A model generated the notes under the pieces. It worked only from the letters and a program-made list of their open reading frames with translations. It did not search any database and was not told the DNA's origin. This document shows positions 1 through 11,883 of a DNA stretch of 64,000 nucleotides, in pieces. The stretch covers positions 79,546,346 to 79,610,345 of the forward strand of contig CM077157.1 in assembly GCA_039583875.1 (NCBI GenBank), written 5' to 3'. Source of the stretch: Platanthera guangdongensis. Lineage: Eukaryota > Streptophyta > Magnoliopsida > Asparagales > Orchidaceae. A program made the translations under genes and the position numbers. Position 1 is the stretch's first letter, and the number at the start of each line of letters is the position of its first letter.

Positions 1-1
1 T

Positions 2-369
2 ATTGATGACATACCATCCACTTCTCTTCATAGAGATCAACTACTGTCATCTGCAACTTTTGATCTACTTTCATCTCCATCTCCACAACACACTCCACCT
101 CTTTTACCTCAAATTCATACATCTCCACCTCATTCCCATATTCAGGAAGATACTATCCTCCCTGATGTCTCAACTTCCCACATTCCAACACTTCCAACAT
201 CCTCTATTCCACAGGCATTCACCATCTGTCCAACCTGCTCCATGCCATCCTCTTCTACTGTCAACCAACCTTCTACATCTACTAATCCAAATGATTATAT
301 ATATGTTGATTTTTCTTCTATATCAGCAAATATTCTTGAGTTTATTACCCCTACACTCAAGAAACTTAT
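2..369 (+). pseudogene. Extra ORF of old SIRE-like element A, part 1
   Basis: An open frame without a start codon runs from the window edge to the left border of a solo LTR at 370. It is rich in Ser, Thr and Pro and has no family domain I recognise. The same frame resumes directly after the second copy of the 5 bp target duplication at 3512-3516, so this is the left piece of an interrupted gene. Its right-hand pieces (3517-4903 and 17046-17212) are followed by a polypurine tract and a SIRE-like LTR. By position it is the extra ORF that SIRE-type Ty1/copia elements carry after pol. Function is unknown. The assignment rests on context rather than similarity. Confidence 0.6.
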
Positions 370-3300
370 TGTAACGCCCCCGGTTTTTCTGTGTTTTGTT
401 TGATTTTGGATTGGCGTTACGATGACGCATTTCCGGCCCTTCGCCGTTGTAGAGCGCGGTCCTAGCTCTGTAGGTTCCTTGTGTAGCCTGATTGTAGCCA
501 GTTGGCAAGTTTCCCCAGCTAGCCGGGGTCTGTTTTGGTGACTCGGTTGGGCCTCTTAGGGAAATGCTTGTGTTTTGGCTTCGGGAGGTGTTATCCCGAG
601 TGTTCGATCTTCGGATGTTGTTTTCGACCTCGCCGTTGTTTTCATGGCTTGGTTGTTTAGCTACGGTGCGAGTTTTGGTCGAAATCCGAGATCGTTTGCC
701 TTCGCGTCGTTTCGGCGTTGTTTTGTTAGCTGCATGTTTGTAATGTTTGCTGTATTGTGCGTGGCCGTTGTGGCTGAGCTTGTAGGCAGCTGCCTTGTTT
801 CTTGTTGGCTAGGTATTAGCAGGTTTCTTTTTCTATGTAAGTTTGGGTAACACGGCCTGGGTCACGCCCGTGACCCAGGGCGTGTCGTGCTCGGGCAGAG
901 CTCCCGTTTCTCCGGTCGACGAATTTTTGGTCGACGAGGTTTTTTTGTAGGAACACGGCCGTGATACGGGCGTGTCACGGGCGTGTCCCCCTTCGGTTGT
1001 CGAGCTGCGCTCGATGGTCGTCAGGCGGTGTTTAGTGAGAACACGGCCCTGTCACGGGCATGTCGTGTCGAACACGGGCGTGACATTGGGGCGTGTCTCT
1101 CTATTCGACGATCGGCGCTCCACGATCGTCGGGCGGTGTTCGAGTTGGTACACGGCCTGTGACACGGGCGTGTCACAGGGCGTGTCCCTTGCTTCGTCGA
1201 GCGGAGATCGACTTTCGTCGAGTGGGTAGGTGCGTGAGTACACGCCCCGTGACACGGGCGTGTCGGGCCGTGTCACGGGCGTGTCTGGAGGGCGTGTCCC
1301 GTGTTTTTCGTCGAGTGGAGATCGACGTTCGTCGAGTGTGTGAGTACACGCCCCGTGACACGGGCGTGTCGGGCCGTGTCACGGGCGTGTCTTGGGCGTG
1401 TTCCGTACTTTTTCCTGAAATCATCTTTTGTTGCCGTGAACTGCTTTTCCTCCTCATTTTCATCGTTCCCGAGTCTGGAGAGCTTCCAGCGGAAGGGTTT
1501 TGAGAGGAGGCGGTGGTTGTTTTGGCCGACGATTTCGGGAGGGTTAGAGCCCGTTCTTCTCGTGTGATAGCGGATTCGGCTTGCTCTCGGCTAGATCTTC
1601 CCTTCCATGTAAGTTTTTCTTGATTTAGGGTTCGATTCCAGGAATTTCTAAATATCTGATTTCTTTCTTCCCTCAAGTTTCAGCTTTGGTCTTCTAGGTG
1701 GCCGATCTTGCCGCCGGAGCCAAGCCGTGGTGCGGCTGTTGTTTGTTTTTCTGAAGAGGTAGAGGCAAGTGGCCCCTTGCCCTTGCCAAATTTATTTCTA
1801 ACCCATGATCTGTTTTTATATCTTGTGCATAAGCTCTGTTCTCCTTGTTTTTCCTCCCTAGGGCAGCAGGTTGAATCATTTCATCAAGCTTCTAATCAAG
1901 TGCTGATTCTTTATTTCTTTTTCTGGAATTTTAATCAATGTTCTCTTTTGTCGGATGTTTAGTGTCCAGTGGGTAGCTAGAGTTAGGGTAAGGTTGTTGT
2001 TAGTTACAGTTTAGGGTTAGCTGCGGTAGCTCCGAGTAGTTAGGACAGAATGGAGGGTTGGGATTAAATCTCCAACTCTCTGTTTTCGCGCATGAGGGGG
2101 CTTAGGCTGCGATTTTAGCAAGACTTACGTTTACCCTAAGTGGAAAGCGCTGACAGCGTCGAGTGAGCCGAGCTCACTCAATGCCGTCACCTAGCTTAGG
2201 ACTTGCGGCTAAGTATTTGTAGGCGTCAGGTGCGTGGAGTTTACTCAACGCTGCGTCGAGTGGGCTCGACATTTCTGTCTTGAGTTCATGTGTACCTTAG
2301 TATTGTTAGTGTGACTTTTCCCTTCCTTTAGGGGGTGGTATTGGGTGTTCGGCAAATTTTTGCTTGCCGACTCTTGGGTTGTGGCAGGTGGTGCAATTTT
2401 TAGTGGCCTCTAAGAGGGGTGGATATTGATGTGGAGAGCTGTGGCCGCCACCTGTTTGCCCTGGTTTGGGTTGGTGTGGGACCCTAAAGCTGCCACTGGC
2501 GACCCCTTAGCCCTTTTTTTGGATCTGATTCTGGTTATAAATTCAGATCCATGTTTTGACCACTACCACTTACCCACGTATTAGGAATGTTAGACTCTTT
2601 CGTTGAGCATGTTGCTTTTATTGCTCGCACCTGGTGTGCTTTGCTGTGCTTTAGACAGTGCTCTTTTCTTACTGTCATGCCCTTTCTTTTGCTTATAGCA
2701 GCTTGTTGTCGGGTTGGTAAACCCTTCCTTTTGCTCTTAACTCTAATGTTTTATTTACTCTTTTGATTTTTTTTCCTTGCTGAGGTGTTCTTTTCTTGAA
2801 TGCCTCAGGTCCAGGTTGTAGCCGGTTCAGCGGCTAGTTCTTTTGGAGGGGCTAGTTTGTGGCCTCTTGGGTAGCTGAGACAGCTGATCCTGATTCTGTG
2901 AGGTAGTTCTTTACTTTTTTGTATAGACATACATACTCACCAGTGGGTTCGTGTCAGGTTGTTGGCGCCCACTGGTGGCTTCTTGCGATGCTGGGTATGA
3001 ACTTAAACTGCTGTTTTTGCCTATTAGTGGTTGTTTACTTGCTTCTGGGGAGGATTTATGCTAGGATGCATGTTAGATATTTTAAAACTCTAAAAGCATT
3101 ATTATATGTAGTTCATGCATAGCATATTTATAAACAAAGACACTATATTTCCTCAGCGTAAAAAGACTACATTTTTATATCTATTATATTCACTTTAGAG
3201 TCGTGCATACCATGAGTTGTCCCTCGGGAACACTTATGCTCACTAGGGTGTCAACTTAATTGAACCAAACTATTTTCTGCTGCGTATACTTATACTTTGA

Positions 3301-3511
3301 ATTGTGGACTAGCTGATCCACCGTGCCGAGGGATACGGCCAATCAACATAACTGCCTTTCTTTCATAATTAATCAACGATTTTCCTTAGATTCTAAGGTC
3401 TGGAGTTTTGCCTGAGCGCGTGCAGTTATCCCCTGCACGGCGTGGCATCACGGCACGTGTTTTCTCTTGCTCTGATACGATTTTATCGTTGAGAAAATGC
3501 GGGTTGTGACA
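370..3511 (+). mobile_element. Solo LTR of a Ty3/gypsy element
   Basis: The 3142 bp segment starts TGTAACGCC and ends TTGTGACA, and is bounded by a perfect 5 bp duplication CTTAT at 365-369 and 3512-3516. Nothing like a polyprotein lies inside, so it is a solo LTR left by LTR-LTR recombination. Its first bases and its ACACG..CGTGT arrays match the chromodomain element at 23341-30566, and its last 800 bp or so match the fragment ending at 22297, so it belongs to that broad family. A TATA-like stretch (TTATAAAT) lies near 2536. Small open frames inside are repeat shadows. Confidence 0.93.
843..1410. repeat. Array of ACACG-GG-CGTGT inverted repeats in the solo LTR
   Basis: About a dozen copies of an inverted repeat such as GTGACACGGGCGTGTCAC (8 bp arms, 2 bp spacer) are spread over some 570 bp, separated by segments containing TCGTCGAG-type motifs. 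The same motif recurs in the LTRs of the minus-strand chromodomain element (about 30120-30500 and 23395-23540). The array lies in the 5' third of the LTR, which would be U3, so it may act as transcription factor sites or as a methylation target. That role is inference. Confidence 0.8.
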
Positions 3512-3516
3512 CTTAT

Positions 3517-4903
3517 AGCTGAGGCCATTGCTCCACTTAGTGACTCCATCAATACACTTTCTTCACAGCTAACTTCCTTCTCCACTACCCCTTCTTCTAG
3601 GGGCCTGGGTTCAGGTATCTCTAAATCCAGGCAGGGGAGATGTCCAATGAAGAAGCTCCAACAATCAATATAGAAACTCTAGCAGCAGCAACAACTCTAG
3701 CAGCAGCAGTTAATGTAGAAGCTCCAGTAATTCTAGAAGTTGCAGCAACAGATACAGAAATGCTTCCAGTTTGTACAAATGAAGAAGCAACAGATTTTTC
3801 CACTCCAGAAATCCTCACTGTTGGTGATTTTATCATTAATCCCACAGTTGATATTTCTTCATTACTTGATTCTTTTGATATAGTTTATAGCAGCATCTTA
3901 CCAATTTATAGTAATTATTCTAAAGCAATAGTAAGTTATACAGCTCCAATAAGTCATGTAGTTTTGGAATAACTAAGGATAAGCTTTGCAGTTAATGAGA
4001 ATATTATAGAGCAAATAACTGATATAGAGCCAAAGGCTTTATCACCTCCAACTTTTGGCTGGGCTGAATCCCCCATGCCCAATCTTGATGATTTCATGTT
4101 TGAAGACATAGATACATAAATTATAGAGCGACAACCTCAGGCTGAAAAGGATGATATAGTTATACAACCGCACGCTGAAACAATAAATACAGATATACAA
4201 CTCCAGGCTCATCCAGTATTTTCTGCTGAAATATTGAAACAGATTAATGCTCTCTATGATAATCCTGCTAATGAATCTGATGATGATGAAGAGTCAGATG
4301 ATTCAGAAGATTCTGGTTCTAAAAAGAGAAAAACTTAAGAAGAAGGTTCCATCCATGGCTGCTCCTAAACCTTCTCCTACTATAGATACACCTTATTATA
4401 TTCTGCACAACATTACTCTCACTCCAGATACTCCTCACTGGATGAGGTATTCAAATAATCAGCTAAAAGCTAGGAAGAAGAGTAGGAGATACTCTCCACC
4501 CCACAGTTTAGGAGAGGTCCTCCTCCCCCTCCTGCAGCAGGATTAGCAGGAAGTATCTCTCATGTTCAAAGGTCTACAACTTCTTATCATTCCAGACCAT
4601 CTCATAGCAGCAGCAGGCAGCAACACAATTCCCAGGGCAGCAAACAACAAAAAATAAAGTAGCAAGCAGACATCTGAAGATAATCAGTAAGAAAAATCAA
4701 GTCCAGAAAGGTCGTTGTCTTCAGTCTATGATCCAGAAATGGATCCTAATTTTAGAATGGCCAGATTCAAGGAAATTATAGCACTTTCACATATAAGGAA
4801 AGAAGGAAAAGATACTTCTCAATATTCAATAATGTCTTCCTACAAGAAGAAAGAGATAGAAATGTATGAAAAGAAAAATCTTTTTAATGTTGATACTTAT
4901 ATG
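3517..4903 (+). pseudogene. Extra ORF of old SIRE-like element A, part 2
   Basis: Continuation of the 2-369 frame after the solo LTR. The frame shifts near 3640, and in-frame stops follow at about 3973, 4117 and 4336. Recognisable stretches include an acidic Asp/Glu/Ser block (about 4250-4320) followed by a basic KKRK-type cluster, which could be a nuclear localisation signal, and a Lys/Glu-rich, probably helical segment at 4715-4900. The frame is then cut by element B at 4904 and resumes at 17046 after the ATATG duplication. No known enzymatic domain is visible. By position it corresponds to the 12426-15060 ORF of element B but is strongly diverged from it. Confidence 0.6.
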
Positions 4904-5047
4904 TGTTTGGTACATTGGAAAATGTGTACCAGATTTGAAGAAGCCTCGCCTTACTCAATGATATGCATCAAGGTGTATTTGATGTTATTTTGAGTTTAAA
5001 TGTGCAGGTTAAGAAAATGCAGGAATGCAGAAAAAAGTTTCTAAAGT

Positions 5048-5580
5048 CCATGAGTCGACACCAGAAGAAGTTGTGTCAACACTTATGAAGGCTTGTGTCG
5101 ACACTGGAGAAAATCTGTGTCGACACTTGGAGTTAATTGTGTCGACACTTGGAAAGGCTGTGTCGACACCAGAAGAAACTGTGTCGACACACAGAGGCAG
5201 TGTCGACTCACAGAGAAGGCTTAGTCGACATCAACTGTGTTGACACACAGAGGCAATGTTGACACACAGAGAAAGCTTAGTCGACATCAACTGTGTGGAC
5301 ACATAGAGGCAGTGTCGACACACAGAAGACTTTGTCGACATCAACTGTGTCGACACACAGGACTTGTGTCGACACATGGCAGAATTTCAACAAAGTTAAT
5401 TTGTGTGAAGAAAAGAAGTGACTGTGTCGACACCACAGAACTAGTGTCGACACATTCTACAGAAGCTATGTCGAGAAGCAGTGTCAACACCAAGGGAGCT
5501 GTGTCGACACCACCAACGCTTGTGCCGACACTTAGTCTACTTGTGTCGACACATGATGAAGTTCAGTCTCGACACTTTGC
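5048..5580. repeat. GTGTCGACAC palindrome array, 5' LTR of element B
   Basis: More than fifteen copies of the perfect 10 bp palindrome GTGTCGACAC or near variants occur at intervals of roughly 20-40 bp, joined by short A/G-rich linkers. The array ends about 130 bp before the TATA box. The palindrome is self-complementary and centred on a CpG. It is repeated in the 3' LTR (15474-15970), in the solo LTR at 44253-46049 (45380-45910), and inside the element before the extra ORF (11965-12260). Confidence 0.9.
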
Positions 5581-5710
5581 TAACAGAGACAGAGTTTCAA
5601 GAAGTGACTGGATGACTTTACATCTGCCATAACCAACCGGTCTACTGAAGCTGTCAGTGCTGTCATAAGTTTGTTAGAAATCGGATCAGTCGGTTACCAT
5701 GGAGGGAGTC

Positions 5711-5718
5711 TATATAAA
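5711..5718 (+). promoter_or_regulatory. TATA box of the 5' LTR
   Basis: TATATAAA sits between the palindrome array and the downstream half of the LTR, where a U3/R boundary is expected. The same box is present in the 3' LTR at 16110-16117 and, on the minus strand, in the solo LTR at 45242-45249. Confidence 0.75.
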
Positions 5719-6649
5719 GGCATTTTCCATCAACAAAAAATGATGATGAAAAGAATATATACACATACAGTTACACAAAAATAGAAGAAGATTTTCGTCA
5801 GAAGATCTAAGAAGAAGTTGGAGAGAGAGAGCTTCATCTATTGAAGTGAAGAAAGGGACTTATATCAACAAGTCCCTCAAGTGCAGATTCTGAACCAGTC
5901 TGCCAAGAAGGATTCAGATTGAGATCTGAATTTCAAGAAAGAAGCTGATTGAAGATCAACTTCAAAGGAGTTCAACCCTACTGAGTTCAGATTCAAGAAG
6001 CTTTGAAGAAAGCTAAGAGTGGTTGTTCTCTGCCATCACATTCTTCCAAGAACTGATCAAGAACCATCCATCATTTCTCTCTCTACCAGGGTGGTGGTAA
6101 AATACATTATTAAATCTATTTTTTGTAGGATCTTTTTAAGATCTGAGCTGTAAGCCTGATTTATAAAGGCTGAGTGGTAGGAAATTTAGATCTCTGAGTG
6201 GTAGGCCTTGTTGAAGGCTGAGGTAGGGCTGTGAGCTTGAGCTGTCGGAGATTGTTATCTCTGAGTTATAGGCCTTGTTGAAGGCTGAGGTAGGGAAGGT
6301 TGCCTGAGCTGTAGGAGTGTGGACTCACTCTGAGTTGTAGGAGCCTTGTTTGGGTTCTGAGCTGCTGTAAGATCTGCGGATCTGAGGTGAAGGAAACAAG
6401 TTAGGCCGAATCTAGCACACTGCTAGATAGGCAAAGGGGGAAAGTGGATGTACCCATACCTTGGGGAACCACTATAAAAATTATGTGCAATCTGTTATTG
6501 TGTGATTCTGTGAATTCTATGCTATGTTAGCTGTTAAATTAGTTGTTTTTGATTAATTAACTGAATAGATATTCTGCCTTACAAGAAAAAGGAATTACAC
6601 CTATTCACCCCCCCCCCCCTCTAGGTGTTTAGGAACTAATTCTTTCAAG

Positions 6650-6667
6650 TGGTATCAAAGCGAGGTT
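6650..6667 (+). other. Primer binding site of element B
   Basis: TGGTATCAAAGCGAGGTT starts two bases after the LTR end. It matches the usual plant site complementary to the 3' end of initiator tRNA-Met with a few mismatches. Confidence 0.85.
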
Positions 6668-6694
6668 CCTCAAAAGATAGACTTAACAGTCTGA

Positions 6695-8032
6695 GTGAGA
6701 TCTGTGAGGCAGAATCAGTTCAAGAAAATCGGTTCAGGAGAAAAGCATAAAGAACTTGGTGCAATGAAATTTCCAATTTGCAGGAAGGAAATCTTTGGAA
6801 TTTGGAAGGAAAGGGTCAGATTATTTATGCAGGCATCTGATCCTAGAATCTATATAACAGTGAAGGAAGGACCATATGTTCCAATGAAGGTTTCTATTCT
6901 TGATGCCAATCAAAGGATCCCTAAGAATTTTTCTGAGATGACTAAGGATGAGATCATCTTGGCAACAATGGATAAAAGAGCACAGAATATTATAGTGAGT
7001 GTCATTGATGATTCAACATTCCAGAATCTAATTCACTGCACAACCTCCAAGGAAATGTGGGACACATTGATTGTCTACATGGAGGGTTCTGAAGAGGTTA
7101 GGCAAGATAGAAAGTCTATGCTTAATCAAGAATATGAGAGTTTCAGACAGGCCAAGTCTGAAAGTATAACTGAATGTTATAAGAAGTTCTACAGGATTGT
7201 AAATGAGTTAATGTCTTATGGAAGAATATTCAGTACATATGAACTGAATGACAAATTACTTAGGTCATTAACTAAGGATTGGGATACAAAGATCTGTGTC
7301 ATAAGGGAAGTGGCCAGACTGGCAGAGATTTCACCTCCAACACTGTTTGGTAAATTGCTGTCATATGAGATGCAGCTGTTAGCCAGAAAGGAGGAAGAGA
7401 AAAATACAAAGGGTGACTACAGAGAAAAGTCAGTGGCCTTCAAGGTAGAAGCCACAAGGAAGAATAGGAGAATGTCTCCATCTTCTCCTAAGAAAGATGT
7501 AGAAGTGTTTTCAGAAAATTCTGATAATCACAGTACAGATAACAGTAATTCTGATGAAGACTTTGCAGCATTCACAAGGCAGTTCCAGAGGTTCTTAAAG
7601 AAGAAGCAGTGGAAATCTAAGCCATCCTCATCTCAGTCCAAGGATGACTATTATCAGAAGAGGAAATCAACCAGGAAGGACAGGAATGGGACAAAGTCTG
7701 GCAAGTCAACTACATCAAAGATTATTTGCTATTACTGCAACAAACCTGGACATGTTGTGGCTGACTGTCCAGATAAAAGAAAGGAGTCTGCTAACAAAAA
7801 GAAGTCTCAGCACAAGAGCAAGAAGGAGAAATCCTTGGTTGCTGAGAAAGAGAAAAGTTGGACAGATCAATCAACTTCAGAATCTGAATCTAAGGCTGAG
7901 GCATATATTGGTTTGTTTGCAACAGAAGAAGAGGATGAGTTCATGCAATTAATGGACTCTATCTATGAGCACGAGGACCATCAGTGCAAAGGATTGATGG
8001 CAGTGTCTGAAGAAGACCAGTGGCAGGATTAG
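6695..8032 (+). CDS. gag of element B
   Basis: A 445-residue open frame coding for the capsid/nucleocapsid protein. Residues about 25-230 form a UBN2-type copia gag core (the EMWDTL and LLRSLTKDW motifs are visible). A Ser/Lys/Glu-rich linker follows, then a CCHC zinc knuckle, CYYCNKPGHVVADC, around residue 345, which would bind RNA. The acidic tail ends at a TAG stop at 8030-8032. The same frame stays open after this stop, so gag and pol share a frame separated by a stop, as is common in this clade. The first Met is given as the start; a later Met at about 6764 is also possible. Confidence 0.85.
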   Translation: MRSVRQNQFKKIGSGEKHKELGAMKFPICRKEIFGIWKERVRLFMQASDPRIYITVKEGPYVPMKVSILDANQRIPKNFSEMTKDEIILATMDKRAQNIIVSVIDDSTFQNLIHCTTSKEMWDTLIVYMEGSEEVRQDRKSMLNQEYESFRQAKSESITECYKKFYRIVNELMSYGRIFSTYELNDKLLRSLTKDWDTKICVIREVARLAEISPPTLFGKLLSYEMQLLARKEEEKNTKGDYREKSVAFKVEATRKNRRMSPSSPKKDVEVFSENSDNHSTDNSNSDEDFAAFTRQFQRFLKKKQWKSKPSSSQSKDDYYQKRKSTRKDRNGTKSGKSTTSKIICYYCNKPGHVVADCPDKRKESANKKKSQHKSKKEKSLVAEKEKSWTDQSTSESESKAEAYIGLFATEEEDEFMQLMDSIYEHEDHQCKGLMAVSEEDQWQD

Positions 8033-8767
8033 CCTGGCCCCAGTAAGGTAAAAAGTGCATCTGTAGATTCTGATTACTTCACTGGGTCAGAATCAGATGC
8101 ATCTCCATCAAGAGATGAAGATGGGTCTGATTCTGAAGGAGATATTCATCAGCTGATAGATGAATATGGGGATTTCTTGCAGGCACTCAATAGAAGCAAA
8201 CACCTGGCCAAAAATCGGGCTAAGGAAATTGTAGATCTTAAGTTGACTACATCTAATTCAGAGAAGCTGCTAGATCAGAAGATGAATGAGATAGCCAGAC
8301 TGAAAAACATTACTGTTATTCAGATGGGTACTATCACATTCAAAAATGATCAGATTAAAAATCTGGAAAATAGACTTCAGAAAGAGAAGGAGATTGTGGC
8401 TAGTTTCTCTAACCCAAAATCTATCATACCCTTAATAGATGGCTTTGTGTCACAAAAGGGTAAGACAGGAATAGGCTTTAAGAGAACTGCATGGGCTGCA
8501 CAGTCCAATAAGAAAGGTAAAGCCCCACCACAAAACAAGAGATCTGTTGTCAACAATTCAGCTAAGATTATACCTAAAAAGAGGTGTAATAAGTTTGAGT
8601 GTTGGTGCTATGGCAAGATAGGCCATTTTGCCTTAGATTGTTGGCACAACACTAGTGTCAAGGAGAATAGCAGTCTGCCTGTTAGAAAAGCTGCATGCAG
8701 ATTTGTTAAGTTTCAGGCTAACTTGAACCAAGGACCCAAAAGTTATTTGGGTTCTAAGGTTAAGTAA
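8033..8767 (+). pseudogene. gag-pol linker of element B with a second zinc knuckle
   Basis: This continues in the gag frame after the TAG at 8030. The start is Ser/Asp/Glu-rich. A long helical, probably coiled-coil segment spans about 8177-8400, and a Lys-rich part carries a second knuckle, CWCYGKIGHFALDC, at about 8599-8640. The spacing C-X2-C-X4-H-X4-C is kept, with Tyr as the residue following the second Cys. It ends at a TAA at 8765-8767, three codons before protease-integrase sequence in the same frame. It may be the C-terminal part of a longer gag or the N-terminal part of pol. Confidence 0.65.
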
Positions 8768-8770
8768 TCT

Positions 8771-10126
8771 TTGTTACAGGTGAGTCCAAGTTGTCATACC
8801 CCTATATGGTACTTGGACAGTGGATGTTCCAGGCACATGACTGAAATAAGAGGATTGTTGAAGGACTACTCACCAATAATGAATGGGCCTAAAGTAATCT
8901 TTGGTGGCTCTGAAAAAAGAGTCATCAAAGGGTTTGGTAACATTTCTAACAACTTAATCACTATCACTCAAGTGGCCTATGTGAAGGGTTTGAAACATAA
9001 CCTAATTAGCATAAGTCAGCTGAGTGATCTAGGATATGACATTTCATTTGTCAAGAATGGATGTCATATCAAGAGGTCAAGTGATCAAAAAGTCATATTG
9101 ACTGGATATAGGAAAAGAAATGTATATTGCCTAAATTTTGAGTGTGAGAATAAAAATTCTCCTATCTATCTTGTGGCTGATGAGAAAGCCTCTCATTGTG
9201 TCAAATGGCACAAGAGGCTAGCCCATCTTAACTACAAGATAATTGGCCAACTCTTTAGTAAAGATTTAGTGAGGAATGGTTCTCAAGTTAAGTGCTATAA
9301 GGATGGGATATGCTCAGCTTGTCAAAAGGGCAAGCAGACCAGATCCTTCTTTCGTAGTACAGAAACCAAAGATTCAGTGAGGTGCTTATACCTCTTGCAT
9401 ATGGATTTATTTGGTCCTATGCCAGTTCATAGTCTAGGTAGGAAGGTCTATACTTTTGTTGTGGTAAATGACTATTCTAGATTCTCATGGGTATTCTTTC
9501 TGAGGCAGAAATCTGAAACCCCAAATATCTTCTACAATTTTGTCAAACAAATTCAGAATGAATTAGATAGTTCAGTGGTCAAAATCAGAAGTGACCATGG
9601 AACTGAATTCCAATCTAAAAGTATGACAAGGTTGTGTGAAGAATTTGGGATTCATCAGGAATTCTCCTCACCTAGAACACCTCAGCAAAATGGCATTGCT
9701 GAAAGGAAGAATAGGTCATTGATTGAGGCTGGAAGAACACTATTGAGTGACATTACTCTCCCAAAATATTTCTGGGTTGAGGCAGTAAACACTGCATGAC
9801 ATGTGCCCAATAGGGCTTCCATCACCAAAAGCAACAAAAAGACACCCTATGAGGTTATGAAGGGCAGAAAACCAAACTTATCCTATTTCAAGATCTTTGG
9901 TTGCAAGTGCTATGTGCTTAACAATGACAAATCTCACCTAACTAAGTTTGCTGCCAAATCCCAAGATAGGATATTTGTTGGGTACAACAATAATAGTAAG
10001 GCTTATAGGGTCAACAATTTGGCTACTCAAGTTGTAGAAGAGTCAGTTCATGTCATCTTTGATGAAACTAGACTTATTAACAGTGAGTTGCCAAGTAGTT
10101 CTTGTAGCTCTCCAGGTATACAGTAG
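8771..10126 (+). pseudogene. Protease and integrase of element B
   Basis: The frame is that of gag. The aspartic protease active site is seen in WYLDSGCSRHMT near residue 16. The GAG_pre-integrase segment (WHKRLAHLN) follows, then the integrase catalytic core with Asp in HMDLFGP, Asp in RSDHGTEF and Glu in NGIAERK. A TGA at 9797-9799 stands where relatives have a Cys codon (NTAC-H), so it is a nonsense mutation. The integrase C-terminal part (FKIFGCKCYVLN, RIFVGY) continues to a stop at 10124-10126. The polyprotein is therefore not translatable as one piece. Confidence 0.88.
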
Positions 10127-11883
10127 AAGATGGACCAGCTTACTATCAGAGAAGATCCAACTGCAAAGCACGATGTGGAAAATGGTAGTTGTTGTCCAGG
10201 GGGAGTACAAGACACTTAAGATGCTGATGAAGACCATGAGGTGAAGCATAATGAAGAGATTGGAGAAGGTCAAACTGCTGATAGATTACCTCCAGCAGTT
10301 AGACATTTGAAGGATCATCCTGCACACCAGATCATTGGTGATCCAAGACAAGGAGTACAAACAAGGAGCAGGAACTTAAACACAGTTCTTTTCTCTAGTT
10401 TCTTATCTCAAGTGGAACCCAAGATATTTGAAGAAGCAATACAAGACCCTCACTGAATTGATGTTATGCAGGAGGAGTTAAATCAATTCAGAAGGTGCAA
10501 GGTCTGGGATTTGGTTCCAAAACCAAAGGGCCACAATGTCATAGGGACAAAGTGGATTTATAGAAACAAGCTTGATGAGAGTGGGATCATAGTGAAGAAT
10601 AAGGCAAGACTAGTTGGCAAAGGATACAGGCAGGAGGAGGGCATAGACTTTGATCAGACTTTTTCCCCTGTGGCAAGATTGGAAGCTATCAGGTTATTTC
10701 TAGCCTATGCAGCATTTCAAGGCTTCAAAGTGTTCCAGATGGATGTTAAGTCTACATTCTTAAATGGAGACTTAAAAGAGGAGGTCTATGTAGAACAGGC
10801 CTCAGGTTTTGTTGATCCACTCAAATCTAATTATGTTTATAGACTTAGGAAAGCTTTGTATGGGTTAAAACAAGCTCCAAGGGCTTGGTATGAAACTCTG
10901 TCTACTTTCCTCATTGAGAATAAATTCTCAAGGGGGAAAATAGATAAGACTATATTCCTGAGAGAATCCAAAGGAAAGATTATCCTAGTCCAAATATATG
11001 TTGATGACATAATATTTGGTTCTACTGAAAGTAACCTTTGTAGAAAGTTTGCAAAACTTATGCAAGGAAAATTTGAAATGAGCAGTATGGAGAACTTAAG
11101 TTCTTCTTGGGTCTCCAAGTAAGACAGACTAAAGATGGATTATCCATATCTCAGTCTAAGTTCACCCTGAAGTTAATTAAGAAGTATGGTATGGAGTCAT
11201 CCACTACGATGAGAACTCCAATGGGGTCAAGTGTATCTCTTAGCAAAGATGATGCAGGGAAACATGTAGATGAAACTTTGTATAGAGGAATAGTTGGCTC
11301 CCTCCTATATCTGACTGCTAGTGGACCAGATATCATGTACGCTACATGTGTCTGTGCTAGGTACTAATCCTGCCCTAAAGAATCTCATCTTATTGCTGTT
11401 AAAAGGATTTTGAGATATCTTAAGGGCACACCTAATCTAGGCCTTTGGAATCCTAGGAATAGAGATTTTTTACTAATGGGCTATTCAGATGCAGACTATG
11501 CAGGTTGTAAAGTAGATAGGAAAAGCACAACAGGCGCCTGTCAATTTCTAGGAGGAAGACTGGTGTCATGGAGCTGTAAGAAGTAGACTAGTGTGGCAAT
11601 TTCCACAACTGAGTCTGAGTATGTTGGTGCAAGAAGTTGCTGTGCACAACTATTGTGGATACAACATCAGTTAGAAGATTATGGTATTCAGGTAAGTAAA
11701 ACTCCTTTATTATGTGATTATACTAGTATTATTTCTATTGCTCATAATCCTGTTTCTCATAGTAGAACAAAGCATATAGAAATAAGATACTATTTTCTTA
11801 GAGATCATGTAGAGAAAGAAGATATCTCTTTAGAATTTGTTAACACTGATTTACAATTTGCAGACATTGTACAAAGCCTTTAG
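10127..11883 (+). pseudogene. Reverse transcriptase and RNase H of element B
   Basis: The reverse transcriptase has the copia blocks [37 protein letters not shown] and the catalytic YVDDIIFG. The frame changes near 11095 just after this palm region. RNase H follows with YSDADYAG, DRKSTTG, STTESEY and RTKHIEIRYYFLRDHVE. Stops break it at about 10218, 10454-10456 (TGA at an expected Trp codon), 11365-11367 and 11584-11586 (both at expected Gln codons), and the end at 11881 is shifted. The gene is dead, although the catalytic motifs are still readable. Confidence 0.88.

Larger units (their letters stand above)
4904..6647 (+). repeat. 5' LTR of element B
   Basis: The 1744 bp repeat starts TGTTTGGTACATTGG and ends TTCTTTCA. 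It contains the GTGTCGACAC array (about 5048-5580), a TATA box at 5711, a direct-repeat region of CTGAGNTGTAGG-type units (about 6140-6360) and a run of about 13 C just before its 3' end (6608-6619). The 3' LTR has the same order but lacks one roughly 24 bp array unit found here near 5095-5120. Confidence 0.93.

Noticed and set aside
972..1676. Overlapping Arg/Thr/Pro-rich open frames on both strands
   Set aside because: They translate the ACACG-GG-CGTGT array of the gypsy solo LTR.
5048..5580. Regularly spaced repeats that look like a CRISPR array
   Set aside because: The repeat is a 10 bp palindrome with irregular spacing inside a plant LTR; there are no cas genes and the spacers are not unique.
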